DNA of 32,138 bases, from assembly GCA_034428715.1 (NCBI GenBank), contig DAOUHE010000118.1, positions 1 to 32,138 of the forward strand, given 5' to 3'. The notes under the pieces were generated by a model. That model saw only the letters and a program-made list of their open reading frames with translations. It was not told the origin of the DNA and ran no database searches. The translations under genes and the position numbers were made by a program. This document shows positions 24,199 through 32,138 of this stretch, piece after piece; the first letter of the stretch is position 1, and each line of letters begins with the position of its first letter. The DNA is from Io17-Chloro-G2 sp034428715. GTDB lineage: Bacteria; Chloroflexota; Dehalococcoidia; Lucifugimonadales; UBA3495.

Positions 24199-24684
24199 CC
24201 GCAGCGGCGTTGGCCAAAATCGGCCATGCATCGCAGGGATGAGCGCGTATCTCATCGTTACTGAGCCTTGCAGAGACTACTAAACTCGCCGATAGGCAGA
24301 ACTTGGGGGCTAAATCCCCCCAACCACCTTTTGCGAAAGGGGGGCCAGTTCTCCCCCTTTGCAAAGAGGGATTAAGGGGGATTTCCATTCTGGCCAGATT
24401 GCTCGTGACGTTCAGCAATTAATGCGCGGCTCAGTAGGATGACTCGGGAGACGTTCGGGCATGAACATGGGATTTGGCATTTCTACTCTAGGCTGGACGA
24501 TTGATCCCCTGTGGAAGTAGGCCGCGGTAGCGATTCGCCCTCGGGATGCCGTTTAAGGATCATGGCCCCCAAGGGTCCTTGAGTCGCGGAAATCACTTTG
24601 ATCTGGGAAATACAAGCTGAAGATAGGTCCGGGTCTTCCTGGTAGTCCGATCAACACCAAGGAAAATTTTGGGAGGTCGATACA
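24199..24684. other. Intergenic region with one repeat copy
   Basis: Apart from the 73-bp palindromic repeat at 24312-24384 I see no gene, RNA or convincing promoter. A clear Shine-Dalgarno (gggagg, 24670-24675) sits before the SIS gene. Confidence 0.4.
24312..24384. repeat. Short copy of the palindromic repeat element
   Basis: It begins aaatccccccaacc and ends attaagggggattt, like the large element at 11715-12095. Its core is ttttgcgaaagggggg / ctccccctttgcaaag. It is 73 bp long and lacks the 112-bp internal unit. This shows the basic form of the element. Confidence 0.75.
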
Positions 24685-25791
24685 ATGGCCCTGCAACAGG
24701 CCGTGAGAGACAGCCACCCGTACTTTATGTACGACGCCATAGTGGATCAACCCCGGGCTATGGCGGACATGCTGCGGATCCACAGCATCCACGCTCAGGA
24801 AGCCGCAGCCGCCATCGTCAAGAAACGGCGTCTTTACCTGGTCGGGATCGGCACCTCCTGGCATGCCGCCTTAGTTGCCCGCGACTGGTTAAGGCGGCTC
24901 GCCCCGGCATCCCTGGAAGTGCAGGCCTGGCACTCCTTCGAGTTCTGCGGCTATCCTCCGTCGCTGAGCAAAGAGGACGCAGTCATTGTCATCAGCCACC
25001 GGGGCACCAAGACATACTCGTTCCTAGCCCTGGAATTGGCGAAAGGCACCGGCGCATACACCCTGTCGATAACGTCGACCGAACCGGGCCCGAGAATCCA
25101 GGTGGCCGATACAGTGTTACATACCGTGGAGCCAGAGCGTTCCGCCGCCTTTACCGTAAGTTATACCGCGGCCTTGACCCTATTGGCTCTGATTGCCACG
25201 GCCATAGGGAGCTGGGCCGACAACAGGGAAGACCTTCCCCTGTTGCGGGCAGAACTAGATGAGGTGCCCCAGAAGGTAACCCAAGTTTTGACACGCGAAG
25301 CGGCGGTTCAGCACGCAGCCCAACGGTTCCAGAACCGGACACGATTCATCTGCGCCGCGTGGGGCGCAAACACGGCTAATGCCTACGAAGTGGCCCTGAA
25401 GATCAAAGAAACCAGCGCGATGGACAGCGAAGGAATCGAACTGGAGCAGTTACTCCACGGACCATTCTGCTCCGTAGACAGCCAGTGCCTTGTTACCCTG
25501 ATCGCGCCGCCGGGACCGGGCTACGGCCGGGCGATGAACATTGCCCGAGCTTGTAAAGAGGTGGACGCGCCGGTCTGGGCGCTGGTCGAAGAGGAAGACT
25601 CGCAGCTTTCGGACCTTGCCACCGAAACCTTCCCCATGCCCTCTTTGGGCGAATTTTGGAGCCCTCTGGTCTACGTGGTGCCCTTGCAGCTGTTTACCTA
25701 TCATCTCGCCCTGGCCCGGGGCGCCCATCCCGACCTGCTTCAACAAGACAATCCAAAACAGGCCGCCGCTCGCAAACACTACGATTTATAG
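24685..25791 (+). CDS. Double-SIS sugar-phosphate isomerase-like protein (GlmS isomerase-half type)
   Basis: A 368-residue cytoplasmic protein with two SIS (sugar isomerase) domains and no glutaminase domain. SIS1 begins RRLYLVGIGTSWHAALVARD (about 48-67) and has VIVISHRGTKTYS. SIS2 holds FICAAWGANTANAYEVALKI followed by KET, and the GlmS-like EQLLHGPF. The C-terminus (NPKQAAARKHYDL) occupies the place of the GlmS catalytic tail. Similar proteins are AgaS/FrlB/GlmD-type deaminases or isomerases acting on amino-sugar phosphates or fructosamine phosphates. ATG 24685 has Shine-Dalgarno gggagg. It is a lone gene between a repeat and the helicase promoter; substrate open. Confidence 0.87.
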   Translation: MALQQAVRDSHPYFMYDAIVDQPRAMADMLRIHSIHAQEAAAAIVKKRRLYLVGIGTSWHAALVARDWLRRLAPASLEVQAWHSFEFCGYPPSLSKEDAVIVISHRGTKTYSFLALELAKGTGAYTLSITSTEPGPRIQVADTVLHTVEPERSAAFTVSYTAALTLLALIATAIGSWADNREDLPLLRAELDEVPQKVTQVLTREAAVQHAAQRFQNRTRFICAAWGANTANAYEVALKIKETSAMDSEGIELEQLLHGPFCSVDSQCLVTLIAPPGPGYGRAMNIARACKEVDAPVWALVEEEDSQLSDLATETFPMPSLGEFWSPLVYVVPLQLFTYHLALARGAHPDLLQQDNPKQAAARKHYDL

Positions 25792-25840
25792 AGTGTAGCC
25801 GCCAGCTTCCGGCTGCCGTGTTTAACGAGTTAGGCCGTTC

Positions 25841-25869
25841 TTATACTTTTCGCTCCCGAAATATATAAT
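25841..25869 (+). promoter_or_regulatory. Probable promoter for the Lhr helicase gene
   Basis: TTATAC (25841-25846), a 17-bp spacer and a consensus TATAAT (25864-25869). The leader would be about 65 nt. The start codon itself has no clear Shine-Dalgarno. Confidence 0.5.
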
Positions 25870-25941
25870 GCCAATAAGGATCAAGCCCGCCCATGACAGC
25901 GGGTCCCTTTCCCTCCAAGCCGCCTATGCTAAACTTACCCC

Positions 25942-28900
25942 ATGCCACTCTCCCAGTTTCATCCGATCATCCGCTCCTGGTTTAGCGGCAAATTCCAAGG
26001 CCCCACCGATGCCCAAGCCCAGGGATGGCCGGCCATCGCCCAGGGCACCCACACGCTGATATCCGCTCCAACTGGGTCAGGGAAAACCCTTGCAGCGTTT
26101 ATGACCTGCATCGACTCCCTGGTACGCCAGGGCCTGGCGCTTCAAGGCTCGTCTGACGAATTGAATAAAACGCTGCCCGACACCACCCAGGTGGTATACG
26201 TTTCGCCCCTGAAGGCCCTCTCCAACGACATCCAGAAAAACCTGGCGGGTCCCCTGGAAGAAATCAGGGCACTGGCGGAGAAACTGGGCATGCCGTTGCC
26301 AGAGATACGCATCGGTTTGCGCACCGGCGACACTAAAGCCTCCGACCGCCAGAAGATGGCCAAACGCCCTCCCCATATCTTGATCACCACGCCGGAGTCT
26401 TTGTACCTGCTGTTGACCTCCAATAGCGGCCGGGAGGGGCTCAAGCACGTCAAAACCTTGATCCTCGATGAGATCCACGCCGTGGCCGACGACAAACGCG
26501 GTTCCCACCTTTCCCTGTCGGTGGAACGCCTGCGGGAGTTGGCGGAAGACCCCATCACCTGCATTGGACTGTCCGCCACCCAACGGCCCATTGAAGAAGT
26601 GGCCCGGTTCCTGGTCGGCAACGATAGCATCGACGAACATGGGCGTCCTCAGTGCCTGATCGTAGACACGGGTCACGCCAGGGAACTGGACCTGAATCTA
26701 GAGTTGCCCAATCTGGAGTTGGGCCCCATCGCCACCTATGAGGTTTGGGGAGAGACCCTGGACACCATCGCCGGTCTTTCCGCCAGCCACGGCACCACAT
26801 TGGTGTTTGTCAACACCCGGAGGCTGGTGGAGAGGGTATCGCATCAGTTGGCGGAAAGGATGGGCGAAGAGGCAGTCGTTGCCCACCATGGCAGCCTGTC
26901 CAGGACCACCCGGCTGGCAGCCGAAGAAAAGCTCAAGACCGGGCAAGTTAAGGTTTGCGTCGCCACCGCGTCCCTTGAGTTGGGAATCGACATCGGTGTG
27001 GTCGACCTGGTGGTGCAGATCGGCTCACCGCGGTCCATCGGTTTGCTGTTGCAGCGCATTGGACGCTCTGGCCACACCGTGGGTGGGACACCCAAGGGCC
27101 GCCTTTTCCCTTTGACCAGGGACGAATTACTGGAATGCACCGCATTGCTAACCGGCGTCCGCAAGGACAACCTGGACACGTTGGCGATACCTCCTTGGCC
27201 CCTGGACGTGCTGGCCCAGCAGATAGTCGCCGCTTGCGCGGCCGAAGAGTGGGGGGAAGACGATCTTTTCCAGCTTTGCCGCCGGGCTTATCCATACCGG
27301 GACCTGCCACGGGAAAAGTTCGATCAGGTGGTGGAAGTGCTGTCCAAGGGTTTCTCGACACGGCTGGGCCGGTCCGGAGCGTTGCTGCACCGCGATGGTG
27401 TCAACGGCCTGTTGCGGGGCCGCCGTGGAGCACGGATCACCGCCCTCACCTGTGGCGGTGCCATACCCGACAACGCTGATTACGATGTGATAGCCGACCC
27501 CGAAGAGACCTTCGTGGGCACGGTTAACGAGGATTTCGCCATCGAGAGTCTGGCCGGGGACATTTTCCTGCTAGGAAACACTCCTTGGAAGATTCGGCGC
27601 ATCGAAAGAGGAAAGGTCCGCGTCGAAGACGCCCAGGGCCAGAGCCCCAGCGTTCCCTTCTGGCTGGGGGAAGCGCCGGGCAGGACGGACGAACTTTCCG
27701 AAGAGGTGACCAATGTGCGAGAAGGCATATCTCTGCGGCTAGGGAATCCTGGCAAGGCCCAAGACTGGGTGGCCAACGGCGCCCAGATCTCCCCTGAGGC
27801 AGCTCGTCAACTGGTGGCATACATGGAAGAAGGCGTGCGAGTGTTGGGCGCGGTTCCCACCGGACAAAGGGTGATAGCCGAGCGGTTTTTCGACGAAAGC
27901 GGCGGCATGCAACTGATCATCCACGCCCCCTTTGGCGCCCGCATCAACCGGGCCTGGGGCATGGCGTTGCGGAAGCGTATCTGCCGCACCTTCGATTTTG
28001 AACTGCAAGCTGCGGCCACCGATGACGGCCTGAATTTCTCATTGGGCCCCAGCATGTCCTTCCCTCTCGACGACATATTCAACTACCTAAACCAAAAGAC
28101 CGTGGAAGAAGTCTTGCTTCAGGCGGTTCTTCAGGCGCCTGTGTTTGGCGTTCGTTGGCGCTGGGACGCCACCCGAGCGCTGGCGATTCAGCGTTGGAGC
28201 AGCGGCCGGAAGGTCCCGGCGCCGCTGCAACGGATGCGCTCCGAGGATTTACTGGCGGCCGTGTTCCCCTCCCAGGTGGCCTGTCACGACAACGCAGCGC
28301 CCGGCGATATCGAACCACCCGACCATCCCCTGGTATTTGAGACCATCAGGGATTGCCTCACCGAGAACATGGATATCGAGGGTCTGAAAGATGTGCTGGC
28401 GCGCATTGAACAGGGAGACATCCAGGTCTTTGCCAAGGACACGGTACAGCCATCGGCCTTTTCCCACCAGATACTCAACGCCGCGCCCTATGCTTTCTTG
28501 GACGACGCCCCTCTAGAGGAACGCCGGGCTCGGGCGGTCTCACTGCGCCGCGCCCTGCCCGATGACCCACAGGACCTGGGAGCGTTGGACGTCAGGGCCA
28601 TCCAGGAAGAAACCGCCAACGCCTGGCCCCGAATTCGGGACGCCGACGAGTTGCACGAAGCCCTTCTGATACTGGGTATGATGCCGGAAAATCATCGATC
28701 GCCCTCAATGCTTGGCGCCGAGGCTGCAACTGAGTCTTGGCCGGGAGCCGGGGACCTGGGCCGGTGGTTTGACGAGTTGTTTGAGACAGGCCGGGCCTAC
28801 CGCGTCACCCTGCCTGGCGGCCAGCGGGCCTGGACGGCCACCGAGGGCTTGCCATTATTACTGGCGGCCTTCCCCGGCGCGGGCCTCGAACCCCAACCAC

Positions 28901-30378
28901 CCTCCGGCGTGGCTGTGGACCCCCAGTTTACCGCAGACCCCCAACTAACAATAGAAGACGCCCTGCTAATCAACGTGCGGGGATGGGCCGAGTGTTCAGG
29001 GCCTTTCACCTGCCAGGAAATGGCGGAGATCCTGGGCATTGAGACATCATCGGTCAGCTACGCCCTGGGTCAGATGGAAGTGGAAGGACTGGTGCTGCGG
29101 GGCAGATTCAGGCCAGGCTTAGATGATGAGGAGTTCTGCGACCGGCGGATATTGGCCCGGATCCACCGTTCAACCATCGGAGGCCTTCGCCGGGAAGTGG
29201 AGCCGGTGGCCCAGGCTACGTTCGTGAGGTTCCTTCTCAAGTGGCAGCACGCGGACCAGGCGTCCAAATTGGAAGGCGAGGGCGGATTACTTGACATAAT
29301 CGAGCAACTGCAGGGATTCGAAGCCGCGTGTGGCTCCCTGGAAACCGAACTGTTGCCCTTACGCGTGAATTCCTACGAACCGGCCCTCTTGGACAGTCTT
29401 TGCCTGGGCGGCGACGTGGTGTGGGGCCGCCTTTCCCATCCCAGATTCACCGGCATCCGGTCCATCGGCCCCCGGACCAATGGAAAAGAACCGTCCGGCC
29501 GCTCAGCGTTGACTCGGGTCACGCCCATCACCATTGCCCTCAGGGAGTCCATCGACTGGCTTTGGGACTCTCCGGCGGATGACGAGCTAAACCCTCCCGG
29601 CGCGGCTGGTGAGCTTTTGGAAGTTCTCTCCCGGCGAGGGGCCTGCTTCCTGACCGACATGATCTCCGCCACCCGGCGATTGCCAGCCGATGTCGAGGAT
29701 GCGCTCTGGCAACTGGCCGCGGCCGGCCGGATAACATCCGACGGGCTGGAACCGCTGAGACGGAGGATCGATCCCAATAGGGTCAAAATCGGTAACAGCC
29801 GGCGCCGAGTTTCCAAAACCCGCCGCGGCCTTTTACGCCGCCCGCCGGGACAGGGACGCTGGTCCCTGCTGGAGGCCATCGACCCCAAGGAAAACCCCAT
29901 TGAAGCCAGGGCCCGGCAGCTTTTGCTTCGTTACGGCATTTTGTTTCCAGAACTGTTGGCTAGGGAGCCCATGGCCCCGCGGTGGCGAGAACTGGTGAGG
30001 GTCCTCCGCCGGCTGGAAGCCAGGGGCGAGATACGCGGCGGCCGGTTCGTCACCGGCTTCGTTGGCGAGCAATTCGCCCTGCCCGAGGCCGTGGAAACCC
30101 TACGCGCGGTCAGAAACCAGGAGCCCGATGGAAAGATGGTGACCGTTTCCGCCTGTGACCCGCTGAACGTGGTGGGCATCTTAACCCCGGGAGACAGGGT
30201 GCCGGCGGTTCTTGGCAACCGGGTGGTGTATCGTGACGGCGTGCCGGTGGCCTCCCTAGAAAGCGGCAATCCGGTGCAACGCTCCAATGCCGACGATCTT
30301 TGCTTCGCCAGGGCCCGCGCGCTGTTGCACCCATCACGGATGGGCGAATTTCCCCACGAGCCCCAGGAGGTTTCTTAG
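25942..30378 (+). CDS. lhr: ATP-dependent helicase Lhr (long form)
   Basis: A 1478-residue superfamily-2 helicase, close to the full-length bacterial Lhr of about 1,500 residues. The Q-type region is PTDAQAQGWPAI. Walker A is APTGSGKT (42-49), motif II is DEIH (176-179), motif III is SAT (211-213) and motif VI is QRIGRSGH (371-378). A winged-helix and Lhr-core region follows to about 850. The remainder is the long C-terminal part with further winged-helix-like segments (CQEMAEILGIETSSVSYALG, about 1025-1045). Lhr translocates 3'-5' on single-stranded DNA, unwinds DNA-RNA hybrids and is linked to DNA-damage repair. ATG 25942 is used since the helicase fold starts within 20 residues. Confidence 0.95.
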   Translation: MPLSQFHPIIRSWFSGKFQGPTDAQAQGWPAIAQGTHTLISAPTGSGKTLAAFMTCIDSLVRQGLALQGSSDELNKTLPDTTQVVYVSPLKALSNDIQKNLAGPLEEIRALAEKLGMPLPEIRIGLRTGDTKASDRQKMAKRPPHILITTPESLYLLLTSNSGREGLKHVKTLILDEIHAVADDKRGSHLSLSVERLRELAEDPITCIGLSATQRPIEEVARFLVGNDSIDEHGRPQCLIVDTGHARELDLNLELPNLELGPIATYEVWGETLDTIAGLSASHGTTLVFVNTRRLVERVSHQLAERMGEEAVVAHHGSLSRTTRLAAEEKLKTGQVKVCVATASLELGIDIGVVDLVVQIGSPRSIGLLLQRIGRSGHTVGGTPKGRLFPLTRDELLECTALLTGVRKDNLDTLAIPPWPLDVLAQQIVAACAAEEWGEDDLFQLCRRAYPYRDLPREKFDQVVEVLSKGFSTRLGRSGALLHRDGVNGLLRGRRGARITALTCGGAIPDNADYDVIADPEETFVGTVNEDFAIESLAGDIFLLGNTPWKIRRIERGKVRVEDAQGQSPSVPFWLGEAPGRTDELSEEVTNVREGISLRLGNPGKAQDWVANGAQISPEAARQLVAYMEEGVRVLGAVPTGQRVIAERFFDESGGMQLIIHAPFGARINRAWGMALRKRICRTFDFELQAAATDDGLNFSLGPSMSFPLDDIFNYLNQKTVEEVLLQAVLQAPVFGVRWRWDATRALAIQRWSSGRKVPAPLQRMRSEDLLAAVFPSQVACHDNAAPGDIEPPDHPLVFETIRDCLTENMDIEGLKDVLARIEQGDIQVFAKDTVQPSAFSHQILNAAPYAFLDDAPLEERRARAVSLRRALPDDPQDLGALDVRAIQEETANAWPRIRDADELHEALLILGMMPENHRSPSMLGAEAATESWPGAGDLGRWFDELFETGRAYRVTLPGGQRAWTATEGLPLLLAAFPGAGLEPQPPSGVAVDPQFTADPQLTIEDALLINVRGWAECSGPFTCQEMAEILGIETSSVSYALGQMEVEGLVLRGRFRPGLDDEEFCDRRILARIHRSTIGGLRREVEPVAQATFVRFLLKWQHADQASKLEGEGGLLDIIEQLQGFEAACGSLETELLPLRVNSYEPALLDSLCLGGDVVWGRLSHPRFTGIRSIGPRTNGKEPSGRSALTRVTPITIALRESIDWLWDSPADDELNPPGAAGELLEVLSRRGACFLTDMISATRRLPADVEDALWQLAAAGRITSDGLEPLRRRIDPNRVKIGNSRRRVSKTRRGLLRRPPGQGRWSLLEAIDPKENPIEARARQLLLRYGILFPELLAREPMAPRWRELVRVLRRLEARGEIRGGRFVTGFVGEQFALPEAVETLRAVRNQEPDGKMVTVSACDPLNVVGILTPGDRVPAVLGNRVVYRDGVPVASLESGNPVQRSNADDLCFARARALLHPSRMGEFPHEPQEVS

Positions 30379-30479
30379 ACCCGCGAACATGATCTTCATC
30401 ATGTCGTTAGAACTGCGGCGCGGCGAATGTTAGCAGGTCTCAGAAATCCCTGTAGACTTTACCCGGAGGATGACATAAC

Positions 30480-30713
30480 TTGGTTGAAGCCCAATTCAGG
30501 TGGAATGTAGGGGACGCGGTTCGGGAGAGGGTGTCCACCGGAACCGAAACGCCCCAAAAGTTCATAGTGGCCAAGCGGGGGTACTTCGACAGCCACGGCG
30601 CCTATGCGTTGATTGACGATGCAACGGGTGAAGAAGTGGGTGGATGGTACCGGGAAGACTGGCTGGAGCCTTACGACCCCGCACCGATCCCCCGTCCCCC
30701 GCAGCGGGATTAA
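30480..30713 (+). CDS. Small hypothetical protein
   Basis: A 77-residue protein with an aromatic and acidic composition, of predicted beta character (QFRWNVGDAVRERVSTGTE ... GGWYREDWLEPYDPA). No family is recognised. It has no signal peptide or membrane segment. TTG 30480 is supported by Shine-Dalgarno ggagg ten nt upstream. It lies between lhr (101 bp) and the NTF2-like gene (47 bp) on the same strand, possibly in one transcript. Confidence 0.55.
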   Translation: MVEAQFRWNVGDAVRERVSTGTETPQKFIVAKRGYFDSHGAYALIDDATGEEVGGWYREDWLEPYDPAPIPRPPQRD

Positions 30714-30760
30714 ACCTGGCAAATCCGTCGCTTTTTTTGGGGGGATAAGGGGAATCATCC

Positions 30761-31162
30761 ATGACCGAAAACCGTTGGGCCAGCAGCGAGGCTGGGGCCA
30801 TCCAGGCGTTGGAGGCTTTCATGGCCGCCCTCAACACCGGGGACCAAAAGGCCTTGTTTGACACCATGCACGTGCCCCACGTGAGGATCTCCGGGAATGG
30901 AGTGGCCATCTACGCAACCCGGGAAGACCTGGAGAAGGATTATCTAGAGGGATTCGCCGCCAGGGCCGGGGATTCTTGGCACCACACCGTCCTCGACTCC
31001 ACCCAGGTCATTCACAGTTCGGAGAACAAAGTCCACGTTTTCATCCAATTCACCCGATACGATAAAGACGACAGCCCCATCGTCACCCACCAATCCCTTT
31101 GGATCATGACCAGGGTCGAAGGCCGCTGGGGCGCACAGGCGCGTTCGAGCTTCGCTCCGTGA
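30761..31162 (+). CDS. NTF2/SnoaL-like domain protein
   Basis: A 133-residue single-domain protein of the cone-shaped NTF2-like fold: the opening helix AIQALEAFMAALNTGDQKAL, then DTMHVPHVRISG, and closing strands HHTVLDSTQVIH, KVHVFIQFTRYD and LWIMTRVEGRWGAQARSSFAP. The family covers small-ligand binding proteins, isomerases and dehydratases; catalytic residues cannot be assigned. ATG 30761 with a G-rich upstream (gataagggga). The stop lies 16 bp before the DUF3179 gene, suggesting cotranscription. Confidence 0.75.
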   Translation: MTENRWASSEAGAIQALEAFMAALNTGDQKALFDTMHVPHVRISGNGVAIYATREDLEKDYLEGFAARAGDSWHHTVLDSTQVIHSSENKVHVFIQFTRYDKDDSPIVTHQSLWIMTRVEGRWGAQARSSFAP

Positions 31163-31178
31163 GCGTGGACGTGGAGAT

Positions 31179-32138
31179 ATGCCCGGGCGTTTGAGCATCG
31201 CGGGAAATCCCGCCGGGTTCTTGTTCTTGACGATCAGCCTGCTCGTCAGCTTGGCCTGCTATGCCCCGGCGTCACCGGCAAGCCGCGACTCGGCATCGGA
31301 ACCAACCCCGTCCCTGCCTGCACCGCCGTCCACGGTTACCCAACCCACCCCTCTCACCAGTCTTGGGGCGGCAACTGTCGATACCGGTTCATCACCACCC
31401 GAGGCCATGCCTTATTTCCACCTGCTGGGCGGCGACCCGGACCTGCCCGAGTTCGGCCGTGTTTCGGTCAACCTGGATTATGTCGCCGGGAAGATGGCGG
31501 AAAGCGGTAACATCGCCTTCGTTCCTATCCTGGTCGATTTCCTTCGGGTGCAGCTCTATTACGAAGGCCGCACCACGTTCAGCGCCTATCTCGATCAGCT
31601 GGTTGGTGACGAACAAAGGCCGGGTTCGGAGCAACGGGACGACTGGAAGCGATGGTCCCAGTGGCTGGGCAACCATCCTGTGATAAAACCACCCCAGGGT
31701 TACGCCGAGTGGAAAGGCCGGTTTCTCGCCCACATCGATCCTGGCATGGCGGCCTTCTTCTATGATGCCGTAGAGACCCAAATACGCCTGGAAGAGGCCG
31801 TCTGGGGAGGGGTGCCCAAAGACGGCATACCCGACCTGGTCAATCCGCCCGCGGTGTCCGGCCGGGATGCCAGGTATCTGAATCCAGATGACCGGGTCTT
31901 TGGGGTCTCCATCAAGGGGGAACACCCGGCCTTTCCGCTGCGGATCCTAAATCCCCATGAGATGGCCAACGGCACTTTGGGCGGCGTTCCCATCATTCTT
32001 GCCAATTGAACACTATGTGGCTCTGGAATCGTGTATTCCAGGCAGGTTGATGGTGAGGTCCTTGAATTCGGCACCTCGGGCATGCTTTATCGCAGCAACA
32101 AGCTGATGTACGACCGTGGAAGCAACAGCCTGTGGCAC
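31179..32138 (+). CDS. DUF3179 lipoprotein, probable selenoprotein (in-frame UGA at codon 277), 3' partial
   Basis: The N-terminus has a signal peptide with lipobox VSLAC (C27) and a Pro/Ser/Thr linker (about 30-75). A globular region and then the DUF3179 signature follow: VFGVSIKGEHPAFPLRILNP, HEMANGTLGGVPIILAN, an in-frame TGA (32007-32009), then TLCGSGIVYSRQVDGEVLEF and GTSGMLYRSNKLMYDRGSN, continuing to the window end in the same frame. In DUF3179 proteins this site is a CxxC (often YCPLC); here it reads U277-T-L-C280. A SECIS-like hairpin follows the UGA. DUF3179 selenoproteins are known in sequence databases. The protein should be an extracytoplasmic redox protein of unknown substrate. 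The alternative is a nonsense mutation, with 31179-32009 as a truncated gene. The 3' end lies outside the window. Confidence 0.88.
32010..32042 (+). promoter_or_regulatory. Bacterial SECIS element of the DUF3179 selenoprotein
   Basis: A perfect 7-bp stem ctggaat (32023-32029) / attccag (32035-32041), extendable by one U-G pair, closes the loop CGUGU. G is the second loop base and GU is present. The loop begins 20 nt after the UGA, the same distance as in the OsmC gene. Confidence 0.8.

Overview
The window looks like a stretch of a G+C-rich bacterial chromosome, most likely from an uncultured Chloroflexota lineage of the SAR202/Dehalococcoidia type. This assignment is an inference. It rests on lipoproteins with long Pro/Thr linkers, a mycothiol-type formaldehyde dehydrogenase, expanded Opp-like transporters, and OsmC-like and DUF3179 proteins with in-frame UGA codons. 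No rRNA, tRNA, CRISPR array, phage gene or transposase was recognised.

The main discovery candidates are two probable selenoproteins. An OsmC-family protein (6015-6545) has an in-frame UGA exactly where the family has its peroxidatic cysteine. A DUF3179 lipoprotein (31179 to the window end) has an in-frame UGA as the first residue of a CxxC-type motif. In both, a perfect 7-bp hairpin with a GU-containing apical loop begins its loop 20 nt after the UGA. This is the geometry of a bacterial SECIS element. UGA is an ordinary stop elsewhere in the window, for example in the kinase at 21898-21900 and in the transporter overlaps. The selABCD machinery is not in the window.

Layout. 1-4066: a 5'-incomplete HlyD-type efflux adaptor and a secreted beta-propeller gene broken by four frame changes, each followed by a strong terminator. 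4433-7480: nitroreductase, an atypical SDR on the opposite strand, the OsmC selenoprotein and a second SDR. 7548-10171: two convergent lipoproteins, one with a polysaccharide-lyase-like domain and one PQQ-type propeller that is broken. 10484-13325: a split TPP-dependent decarboxylase, an expanded palindromic repeat array, and an S-(hydroxymethyl)mycothiol dehydrogenase-like enzyme. 13579-14400: a dead toxin-antitoxin pair (Panacea/DUF4065 plus RelE/ParE-like). 14465-20562: a complete five-gene oligopeptide-type ABC importer on the minus strand, with its four membrane and ATPase genes linked by 4-nt start/stop overlaps. 20854-22371: a PAS histidine kinase and a lone receiver. 22409-24198: divergent MDMPI/DinB-like and Nudix genes. 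24685-32138: an isomerase-only SIS protein, the Lhr helicase, a small hypothetical protein, an NTF2-like protein and the DUF3179 selenoprotein.

The intact genes point to a heterotroph that imports peptides or similar solutes and does thiol/selenol redox chemistry. The broken genes are mostly envelope proteins or toxin-antitoxin parts. Either they are decaying or the assembly carries indel errors; the sequence alone does not decide.
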